Source: Roseateles noduli (GTDB lineage: Bacteria > Pseudomonadota > Gammaproteobacteria > Burkholderiales > Burkholderiaceae_C). Taken from it: a stretch of 64,000 nt of DNA. Positions 57,435 to 64,000 of the stretch are shown here, piece after piece; the first letter of the stretch is position 1, and every line of letters begins with the position of its first letter. The position numbers and the translations under genes are program-made. Where the stretch lies: NCBI GenBank assembly GCA_002205125.1, contig NIOE01000002.1:434001-498000 (forward strand), in the 5' to 3' direction. Under the pieces are notes generated by a model. The model worked only from the letters and a program-made list of their open reading frames with translations. It did not search any database and was not told where the DNA came from.

Positions 57435-58040
57435 ATGAAGTTGGTCCTGGCCTCCAACAATGCGAAGAAGCTGAAGGAACTGCAGGCGCTGTTCGAGCCG
57501 CTCGGCATCGAACTGGTGACGCAGGGCAGCCTCGGCATCCCGGAGGCGGAAGAGCCTTTCCACACCTTCGTCGAGAACGGCCTGACCAAGGCGCGCCATG
57601 CGGCGAAGGCCAGTGGCCTGCCGGCGTTGGCGGACGACTCCGGCCTCGCGGTCGATGCCCTCGGCGGCATGCCGGGCGTGCTGTCGGCGCGTTATGCGAC
57701 GTTGTTCGGCCATGAGAAGAGCGACGCCGAGAACAACCGCGTGCTGCTCGAGAAGCTCGAAGGCATCGAGGATCGACGCGCACGCTTCGTCTGCGCGCTG
57801 GTGGCGGTGCGCTCGGCTGATGACCCCGAACCGCTGATCGCGATGGGCCGCTGGCACGGCGAGATCCTGCACGCGCAGGAAGGCGAGGGCGGCTTCGGCT
57901 ACGACCCGCTGATGTTCATTCCCGACCTCGGGAAGAGCGTCGCAGCGCTGGGCGCCGAGGCGAAGAACCGCCTGAGCCATCGCGCGCTCGCGTCGCAGGA
58001 CCTGCTGCGCCAGATGCGCGAGAGCTGGCACCTTGGCTGA
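57435..58040 (+). CDS. rdgB: XTP/dITP diphosphatase (RdgB/HAM1)
   Basis: 201 residues. It removes non-canonical purine nucleoside triphosphates. Signatures are LVLASNNAKKLKEL, SGLPALADDSGLAVDALGGMPGVLSARYA and GFGYDPLMFIPDLGKSVAALGAEAKNRLSHRALA. The ATG at 57435 follows GGAGC; an upstream TTG is not needed. The stop overlaps the hemW frame. Confidence 0.96.
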   Translation: MKLVLASNNAKKLKELQALFEPLGIELVTQGSLGIPEAEEPFHTFVENGLTKARHAAKASGLPALADDSGLAVDALGGMPGVLSARYATLFGHEKSDAENNRVLLEKLEGIEDRRARFVCALVAVRSADDPEPLIAMGRWHGEILHAQEGEGGFGYDPLMFIPDLGKSVAALGAEAKNRLSHRALASQDLLRQMRESWHLG

Positions 58041-59235
58041 CATCATCCGCATGATGCGGCCCGGCACGCTGACGCTGTCGGCGCTGCCTCCGCTGTCGCT
58101 GTACGTGCACCTGCCGTGGTGCATCCGCAAGTGCCCGTACTGCGACTTCAACTCGCATGAATACCGCGACGGGCGCGAGCTCGACGTGGAGACCGCGCGC
58201 CAGTACCTCGCGGCGCTGCGCTCCGATCTGGAAGCGGCGCTGCCGCTGATCTGGGGACGCTCCGTCGTGTCGATCTTCATCGGCGGCGGCACGCCCAGCC
58301 TGTTCGCGCCGGAGCAGATCGCCGAGCTGATCTCCGACCTGCGCGCGCGGCTGCCGCTGGAGCCGGGCTGCGAGATCACGATGGAAGCCAATCCCGGCAC
58401 CTTCGAGAAGGACCGCTTCGCCGGCTTCGCGCAGGCGGGCGTGACGCGGCTGTCCATCGGCGTGCAGAGCTTCGACGACGCGAAGCTGCACGCGCTCGGC
58501 CGCATCCACAGCGGCACGCAGGCGCGCGCGGCGATCGAGGAAGCGGCCCGTTCGTTCGGCACCTTCAACATCGACCTGATGTACGCGTTGCCGGGGCAGA
58601 CGCTGGCGGAACTCGACCAGGACCTGGACATCGCGCTGGCCTTCGATCCGCCGCACCTGTCGGTCTATCACCTGACGATCGAGCCGAACACGCGCTTCGC
58701 GAATTCGCCGCCGGCGCATCTGCCCGATTCCGACCTCGCCAGCGACATGCTGGACCTGATCACCGCGCGCACCGGCGCGAAGGGCATGTCGCGCTACGAG
58801 GTCTCGGCCTATGCGCGCGACGGCCACCGCTGCACGCACAACACCAACTACTGGCAGTTCGGCGATTACCTCGGCATCGGCGCCGGCGCGCACACCAAGC
58901 TCAGCTTCGCGCACCGGCTGCTGCGCCAGGTGCGCTGGCGCGATCCCGCGACCTTCATGCAGAAGGCCGCCGAGGGTCAGGCCGTGTCCAACGAGAACGA
59001 AGTCGCCCGCAACGAGCTGCCCTTCGAGTTCATGTTGAACGCGCTTCGCCTGCGCGAGGGCGTGACGATGCAGAGCTTCCTTGAGCGCACCGGGCTGCCG
59101 CCGTCGGCGATCGCGAAGGCGATGGCGCAAGGGCGCGAGAAGGGCCTGCTCGACCTCGATCCCGCTGTGATCCGCGCCACGCCGCGCGGCTTCGACTTCC
59201 TCAGCGATCTGCAGGAACTGTTCCTGAGCGCGTGA
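58033..59235 (+). CDS. hemW: Radical SAM haem chaperone HemW
   Basis: 400 residues. The cluster motif CIRKCPYCDF (Cys30, Cys34, Cys37) is in the HemW/HemN-like context SLYVHLPWC. IGGGTPSLF, EANPGTFEKDRF and RLSIGVQSFDD follow. The C-terminal HemN_C domain carries GIGAGAHTKL. HemW acts as a haem-delivery protein; it was formerly annotated as coproporphyrinogen III oxidase. The start is TTG overlapping the rdgB end; ATG codons at 58051 and 58054 are alternatives. Confidence 0.93.
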   Translation: MADIIRMMRPGTLTLSALPPLSLYVHLPWCIRKCPYCDFNSHEYRDGRELDVETARQYLAALRSDLEAALPLIWGRSVVSIFIGGGTPSLFAPEQIAELISDLRARLPLEPGCEITMEANPGTFEKDRFAGFAQAGVTRLSIGVQSFDDAKLHALGRIHSGTQARAAIEEAARSFGTFNIDLMYALPGQTLAELDQDLDIALAFDPPHLSVYHLTIEPNTRFANSPPAHLPDSDLASDMLDLITARTGAKGMSRYEVSAYARDGHRCTHNTNYWQFGDYLGIGAGAHTKLSFAHRLLRQVRWRDPATFMQKAAEGQAVSNENEVARNELPFEFMLNALRLREGVTMQSFLERTGLPPSAIAKAMAQGREKGLLDLDPAVIRATPRGFDFLSDLQELFLSA

Positions 59236-59268
59236 TGCGCGGCGCGCGCCTCGTGCGCTCGCGGCGGC

Positions 59269-60237
59269 TCAGTTCGTGACCGGCGAGACGGCGAGAGCCG
59301 GCGTCACCTTGCCCGTCGCCAGGCAGGTTTTCGCGCCGTCCAGCGCAGCGCGCGACTGCGCGGTCTCCTCGTGCAGCCACTCGATGAACGCGCACACGGC
59401 GGGCTCCTGGCGCGACTTCGGCCGGTAGACGATGTGGTACCGCTGCGGCTCCTTGAGCATCGCCTGGCGCGGTGCGACGCGCACCAGGCGACCGTCGAGC
59501 AGCGCGTCCGCGGCGAGCAGCTCGCGCGTCAGGCCGACGCCCATGCCTTGCTCCGCTGCCTGCAGCAGGATGCCGAAGTCGTTGAAGATCGCGACGGGCA
59601 CGACCTGACGCCGCTGTCCGGCCTGCGAGAACCAGTCTTCCCATTGCGCCGCGTCGCCCAGCAGCGGCGCCTGCGCGAGCGCTTCCAGCGGCTCGCCGAT
59701 CAGCTGGTGCGCCAGCGCCGGCGAGGCTACCGGCAGCATCGACAGGTCGAAGAGCGGCTCGCTGTCGAGGCCCGGCCACGGGCCGAGGCCCTGGCGCAGC
59801 GCGATGTCGAAGTTCTCGCGCTCCAGGTCGACGAGGCGAGGGGACGCCTCGATCTCAATGGTCACCTCCGGATGTCGCGCGTGCCAGCGGCCCAGTCGGG
59901 GCAGCAGCCAACGCTGTGCGAAGGAGGGCAGCACCGTCACGCGCAGGCTGCGCTGCTCGATGCCGTGCGCAGCGGTCGCGGCGCGCAGGCCCTGGTCGAG
60001 CTCCTGATACGCGCGTTCCACGCCGCGCAGCAGCGCACCGCCCGCCGCGTTGAGCACGACGCGTCGTCCCTGCCGGTCGAACACGGGGAAGCCGAGCTGC
60101 AGTTCCAGCGCGCGGATCTGCTGGCTCACGGCGGAGTGCGTGAGGTTGAGCTCCTCGGACGCGGCGCGCAGGTTCTGGTGCAGCGCGGCGGCCCGGAAGG
60201 CGGCCAGGTACTGAAGCGGAAGGCGGGGGATTCGCAT
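59269..60237 (-). CDS. LysR family transcriptional regulator (GcvA-like)
   Basis: 322 residues. An N-terminal winged helix (LQYLAAFRAAALHQNLRAASEELNLTHSAVSQQIRALELQLGFPVFDRQGRRVVLN) precedes a periplasmic-binding-like effector domain. The FRAAA..LRAASEELNLTHSAVSQQI pattern is of the GcvA type. It is divergent from the small two-gene operon that starts at 60415 and may control it from the 177-bp gap. The effector is unknown. Confidence 0.9.
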   Translation of the reverse strand: MRIPRLPLQYLAAFRAAALHQNLRAASEELNLTHSAVSQQIRALELQLGFPVFDRQGRRVVLNAAGGALLRGVERAYQELDQGLRAATAAHGIEQRSLRVTVLPSFAQRWLLPRLGRWHARHPEVTIEIEASPRLVDLERENFDIALRQGLGPWPGLDSEPLFDLSMLPVASPALAHQLIGEPLEALAQAPLLGDAAQWEDWFSQAGQRRQVVPVAIFNDFGILLQAAEQGMGVGLTRELLAADALLDGRLVRVAPRQAMLKEPQRYHIVYRPKSRQEPAVCAFIEWLHEETAQSRAALDGAKTCLATGKVTPALAVSPVTN

Positions 60238-60414
60238 CGGTCGTCGTCCTGTGTCGGAGCCTGTCCCGGATCGAGATCCGGGCTATGGCACGGCTTCCAT
60301 TGGGTAGCCAGGCTGCACAAGGAGGCAAGGATATAGCGTTTGGAGAGCGCTTGTTGGGCATCTAGCATTACCAGCACTGATCCAGAACTCCCCCCGATGA
60401 ACGAAGGAACGACC

Positions 60415-60792
60415 ATGAACGAGCCCGACATCACGTCCTGCCTCCGCGCCCGGGTGACCCCGCAGGTGCCGTGCTACGCCTACTCGCCGTGGGCGCGTTT
60501 CCCGGTGATCGGACCGGCGCTGACGGTGCTGATTGCGATCCTGTCCGCGCTGGCGCTGGTCTCAAACGCCAACGCCTTCAACGACGTCAACGCCGAGCTG
60601 CAGATCGCCGCCCGCGAACAGCGACTCGCGAAGGTCGAGGCGCAACGGATCGCTCGCGAGCAGGCCGCGCGCCAGGCAACGCTGGTCGCCGCGGCCAACG
60701 ATCGACAGGCGGCCGCGCCCGCGCGAGCGTTGCCGGCCGTCAACCGCGTCAACGAACGTTCCAACGAAGAAAAGAAGGCCCGCGCCCAATGA
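60415..60792 (+). CDS. Small single-pass membrane protein with coiled coil
   Basis: 125 residues, not recognised. One transmembrane helix (about residues 32-54, FPVIGPALTVLIAILSALAL) is followed by a charged Ala/Arg/Glu-rich coiled coil (about 60-105). The ATG at 60415 has AAGGA at good spacing; an in-frame ATG at 60397 is an alternative. The stop overlaps the start of the following SnoaL-like gene (ATGA). Confidence 0.6.
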   Translation: MNEPDITSCLRARVTPQVPCYAYSPWARFPVIGPALTVLIAILSALALVSNANAFNDVNAELQIAAREQRLAKVEAQRIAREQAARQATLVAAANDRQAAAPARALPAVNRVNERSNEEKKARAQ

Positions 60793-61223
60793 GCAAAGCA
60801 ACGAACGATTCCACTTCGCCTGCCGACGTCGTTCAGACGCAGCTCGATGCCTACAACGCGCATGACGTCGAGGCGCTGGTCGCCACCTACGCGGCCGACG
60901 CGCGCCAGTACGAGTATCCCGACCGGCTGATCGCGCAGTGCGCTCCGGCCTTGCGCGAGCGGATGGCCGCGCGCTTCGAGGCCTCGCGACCTCATGCGCA
61001 GCTGCTGCATCGCATCGCGGTCGGCAACACGGTCATCGACCACGAGCGCATCGTCAACCAGACGCCCGACGGCCCCGTCGTGCGCGAGCTGATCGCGATC
61101 TACGAGGTCGACCCGGCTCGCGCAGACGGCGAGGGCGGCAACGGAGGTGCGAGCAGAAATGCAAACGGGCGCATCGTCAGCGCCCGTTTCGTGTTCGGCG
61201 AGGAAGTCCCCGCCGCGAAGTGA
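60789..61223 (+). CDS. SnoaL/NTF2-like fold protein
   Basis: 144 residues. The NTF2-like pattern is clear: VVQTQLDAYNAHDVEALVATYAADARQYEYPDRLIAQCAPALRERMAARFEASRPHAQLLHRIAVGNTVIDHERI. A short Gly/Asn insertion (about 116-128) interrupts the last hairpin. Members include small-molecule isomerases and binding proteins; no catalytic assignment is possible. It is translationally coupled to the membrane protein gene upstream. Confidence 0.75.
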   Translation: MSKATNDSTSPADVVQTQLDAYNAHDVEALVATYAADARQYEYPDRLIAQCAPALRERMAARFEASRPHAQLLHRIAVGNTVIDHERIVNQTPDGPVVRELIAIYEVDPARADGEGGNGGASRNANGRIVSARFVFGEEVPAAK

Positions 61224-61237
61224 GGATCAACCGCTGA

Positions 61238-62353
61238 TCACACCCGGTTCATCGACATGCCTGCCGTGCTGCGCAGGCGCTCGATCAGCCGGGTGGCGAT
61301 CTGGTGCAGCGGCAGGACCTCGTCGGCCGCGCCGGCGTTGATCGCCTCGCGCGGCATGCCGAAGACGACGCAGGTCGCCTCGTCCTGCACCAGGTTGTAG
61401 GACCCCGCGTCCTTCATCGTCTTCATCGCCTTGGCGCCGTCCGCGCCCATGCCGGTGAGCATGATGCCCAGCGCGTTCTGGCCCACCACGCGCGCGGCGG
61501 AGTTGAACAGCACCTCCACCGACGGCTTGTGGCGGTTGACGGCCTCGCCGTCCTGCACGCGCGCGATGTAGTTGGCGCCGGAGCGCTCCACGCTGAAGTG
61601 CATGCCGCCCGGCGCGATGTAGCCGTGGCCGGGCAGGATCCGTTCGCCGTCCTGCGCTTCCTTCACGCGGATCTTGCACAGGCCGTCCAGCCGCGCCGCG
61701 TAGCTGCGGGTGAAGCCCGCGGGCATGTGCTGCGTGATGCAGACCGCCGGGCAGTCGGCCGGCAGGTTGATCAGCACGTCCTTGGTGGCCTCGGTGCCGC
61801 CGGTCGACGCGCCGATGAAGATGATCTTCTCGGTCGACAGCCGGCCCAGGCTCGCGATCGGCGAGGCGGGCTTGAGCGGCGGCGTCGCGCCGCCCGTCGG
61901 CGCGGGCGCGCCGGGTGCGGCCGCCGGGCCGGGCGCGTGCAGACGCCGGATCTGTGCCTTCGCCGCGATGCGGATCTTGTCGGTGATGTCCTGCGCCAGC
62001 GCGCGGATGCCGTCGGCCACGCCGATCTTGGGCTTGGCCACGAAGTCCACCGCGCCCAGCTCCAGCGCCTTGAGCGTGACCTCGGCGCCGCGCTCGGTCA
62101 GCGTCGACACCATCACGACCGGCATCGGCCGCAGGCGCATCAGGCGCTGCAGGAAGTCGAGGCCGTCCATCTTCGGCATCTCGACGTCGAGCGTGATCAC
62201 GTCGGGGTTCAGGTTGCGGATCATCTCCCGCGCGGCCAGCGGGTCGCTCGCGGCCCCGATGCACTGCATGTCGGGCTGGCGGTTGATGATCTCGGTCAGG
62301 ATGCTCCGCACCAGCGCGGAATCGTCGACGACGACGACGGTGGTCTTGGCCAT
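61238..62353 (-). CDS. cheB: Chemotaxis protein-glutamate methylesterase/deamidase CheB
   Basis: 371 residues. The receiver domain has phosphoacceptor Asp56 in [11 protein letters not shown]; a Pro/Ala-rich linker follows. The methylesterase domain has the catalytic Ser in GASTGG, His in TQHMPAGF and Asp in GMGADG. It removes methyl groups from chemoreceptors in adaptation. It is last in cheR-cheD-cheB. Confidence 0.97.
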   Translation of the reverse strand: MAKTTVVVVDDSALVRSILTEIINRQPDMQCIGAASDPLAAREMIRNLNPDVITLDVEMPKMDGLDFLQRLMRLRPMPVVMVSTLTERGAEVTLKALELGAVDFVAKPKIGVADGIRALAQDITDKIRIAAKAQIRRLHAPGPAAAPGAPAPTGGATPPLKPASPIASLGRLSTEKIIFIGASTGGTEATKDVLINLPADCPAVCITQHMPAGFTRSYAARLDGLCKIRVKEAQDGERILPGHGYIAPGGMHFSVERSGANYIARVQDGEAVNRHKPSVEVLFNSAARVVGQNALGIMLTGMGADGAKAMKTMKDAGSYNLVQDEATCVVFGMPREAINAGAADEVLPLHQIATRLIERLRSTAGMSMNRV

Positions 62354-62469
62354 TTCTTCTACTCCTCGGTACTGCCCGGCATGGCCGGTTCCGGCGCGGC
62401 GTCCTTGTTGCCTCGGTGCCGCCCCGATGTGGTCTCAGTGATGCGTCCTTGTCCGCATCCGTCTGCGTG

Positions 62470-63141
62470 TCAGAACAGGTCGATGGACCCGCCGGTGCTC
62501 GCCACCGGTTGCGCCTGCTGTGCCGCGGTCCGGTCCTGCTGCACCAGCGCGTCGGTGTTGGTCGGCGCCAGGCGCTTGACCATCGCCTTGCCGCTCTTGG
62601 GCAGGAAGCACACCTTGCGCGGGTAGACGTCCATGACGTCCTTGGACACGATGGGGATGCGTTCCAGCTTCAGGAAGTCGATGACGAAGTTGGTGTTGCG
62701 CTCGCCGACGTTGATCGTGTTCATGCCGGCGATCACCGCGCCGCCGCCGAAGATCTTCGCTTCCATGCGGCTCTTGGAGGCGCCGCGCTTCATCATCTCG
62801 TTGATCAGCAGTTCCATCGCGAACGAGCCGTAGCGGCCCGAGTCGCCCTGGCCTTCGGGCAGCATGAAGTGGTTCATGCCGCCGATCTGCGCGTGGCGGT
62901 CCCACAGGCAGGCGGCGATGCACGAGCCCAGCGTGGTCATGACCAGGATGTCGTCGTTGTCGACGAAGTACTCGCCGGGCAGGACCTTGACCGCGGCGTT
63001 CTTGAAATGCGCTTCGTAGAAGAAGAACGACGCCTCGCCGTTCTTGCGCGTCACCGACTTGAGCTGGGCCACGCGGGCCGCGCCGGCGCTGGCCAGCGCC
63101 GCGCTTTGCTGCATCGCGGAGGAGGCTGAAGGCAGGGTCAT
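62470..63141 (-). CDS. cheD: Chemoreceptor glutamine deamidase CheD
   Basis: 223 residues. The catalytic Cys in LGSCIAACLWD and His in GGMNHFMLP are present, followed by EAKIFGGGAVIAGM and NVGERN typical of CheD. It deamidates glutamines of chemoreceptors. A Gln-rich C-terminal tail extends beyond the usual domain. Confidence 0.95.
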   Translation of the reverse strand: MTLPSASSAMQQSAALASAGAARVAQLKSVTRKNGEASFFFYEAHFKNAAVKVLPGEYFVDNDDILVMTTLGSCIAACLWDRHAQIGGMNHFMLPEGQGDSGRYGSFAMELLINEMMKRGASKSRMEAKIFGGGAVIAGMNTINVGERNTNFVIDFLKLERIPIVSKDVMDVYPRKVCFLPKSGKAMVKRLAPTNTDALVQQDRTAAQQAQPVASTGGSIDLF

Positions 63142-63198
63142 GGGGTGTCGCTGAATGAGGGTTCTTCGGATCGTCGTGCGGCGGATCGTTCGTGGCGA

Positions 63199-64000
63199 TC
63201 AGCCGACACGCTCGTAGATCGTCTTGCCGCGCAGGCGGAAGAGATCGCGGGAGTCGGTGAAGTTCTCGGAATGCCCGACGAACAGCAGCCCGCCGGGACG
63301 CATCACCTTGTGGATGCGCTCCAGCACCTTGCGCTGCGTCGGGGCGTCGAAATAGATCATGACGTTGCGGCAGAACACGACGTGGAACGGGTCGCCCAGC
63401 GACCACGTGGTGTGCATCAGGTTCAGCGGGCGGAAGTCGATCATCTTGGCCAGCTCGGGGCGCACGCGGATGCGGCCCTCGTTGGCGCCGGTGCCGCGCA
63501 GGAAGAACTGCTTGAGCCGCTGCGGCGACAGGCCGCGCGATTCGGCCGCGTACACGCCCTTGCGGGCGGTGTTCAGCACGTTGGTGTCGATGTCGCTGGA
63601 GACGATCTGCACGCCGCTGCTCGCGCCCAGCGATTCCTGGCAGGTCATGGCGATGGAGTAGGGCTCCTCGCCGGTGGACGCCGCGCAGCACCAGATGCGG
63701 ATCGGCTTGCCGGTCAGCGTCTTGAGGTCGTCGGTGAGCGACAGGAAGTGGTGGTCCTCGCGGAAGAACGAGGTCAGGTTGGTGGTCAGGCAGTTGACGA
63801 ACTCCTGCCACTCCTGGTCGCCCTGAGGGCCGGTGACGCCCTCCAGCCACTGGAGGTAGTCGGCGAAGCTCTTGTAGCCGGTGTCGCGCAGCCGGCGCGA
63901 CAGCCGGCTGTAGACCATCGCATGCTTGCCGTCGTGCAGCGAGATGCCGGCGTGCTGGTAGATCAGCTGGCGGACGCGTTCGAAGTCGGCCTTGCTGAAG
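63199..64000 (-). CDS. cheR: Chemotaxis protein methyltransferase CheR, 5' part outside the window
   Basis: The frame stays open to the window edge, so the N-terminal codons lie beyond it; 266 residues are visible. The N-terminal helical part (FERVRQLIYQHAGISLHDGKHAMVYSRLSRRLRDTG) precedes the SAM-binding domain with IWCCAASTGEEPYSIAM and VVFCRNVMIYFD. It methylates chemoreceptor glutamates, opposing CheB. Confidence 0.96.
   Translation of the reverse strand, partial: FSKADFERVRQLIYQHAGISLHDGKHAMVYSRLSRRLRDTGYKSFADYLQWLEGVTGPQGDQEWQEFVNCLTTNLTSFFREDHHFLSLTDDLKTLTGKPIRIWCCAASTGEEPYSIAMTCQESLGASSGVQIVSSDIDTNVLNTARKGVYAAESRGLSPQRLKQFFLRGTGANEGRIRVRPELAKMIDFRPLNLMHTTWSLGDPFHVVFCRNVMIYFDAPTQRKVLERIHKVMRPGGLLFVGHSENFTDSRDLFRLRGKTIYERVG

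Overview
The window is a chromosomal segment of a very GC-rich betaproteobacterium, most likely of the order Burkholderiales (Roseateles/Mitsuaria/Rubrivivax-like). This rests on a Bug-type tctCBA transporter, a small betaproteobacterial H-NS, a cheR-cheD-cheB gene order, a kinase-PP2C-rph-rdgB-hemW block beside yicC, and GC-extreme codon use. The taxonomic call is inference. No rRNA, tRNA, CRISPR array or intact insertion sequence was seen.

Layout. 1-1647: end of a short-chain dehydrogenase, then a PA0069-type radical SAM gene with a near-perfect LexA box touching its start codon. 1688-4117: a lower-GC island of duplicated small genes. An unrecognised 165-residue family (A) is paired with a HEPN-like protein (B). 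There is a second A copy with a truncated B remnant and a third copy collapsed into an A::B fusion. 4118-7539: an EptA-type phosphoethanolamine transferase and a receiver-TPR protein. 7746-11808: the grpE-dnaK-dnaJ heat-shock cluster with a sigma-32 promoter. 11898-19382: an unknown membrane protein, hslR, the tctDE two-component system and the divergent tctCBA transporter. 19457-29169: hemH, a cyclase-FHA protein, rpoD, dnaG and a GGDEF-EAL protein. 29396-32195: H-NS, YggX, ArgA and a VOC protein. 32249-42391: HrpA with in-frame repeat insertions, a pseudokinase-HDOD protein, a kinase-HDOD-GAF protein and an S41-like peptidase. 42637-48545: lipoproteins, a DsbA-like isomerase, three small immunity-like genes, a GST, a DUF4287 protein and MntH. 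48651-53777: a superfamily-1 helicase, rpoZ, gmk, and a tight Toprim/DEDDh-exonuclease/radical SAM operon lying between gmk and yicC. 53796-59235: yicC, a Ser/Thr kinase with a PP2C phosphatase, rph, rdgB and hemW. 59269-64000: a LysR regulator, two small genes, and cheB-cheD-cheR (cheR runs off the end).

Themes. Core information-processing and stress genes alternate with accessory patches. Ser/Thr phosphorylation is unusually well represented: two kinases, one pseudokinase, one PP2C phosphatase and one FHA protein. The best candidates for something undescribed are the A/HEPN island at 1.7-4.1 kb, the Toprim-exonuclease-radical SAM operon at 51.7-53.8 kb, and the pseudokinase/kinase HDOD pair at 36.5-40.8 kb.
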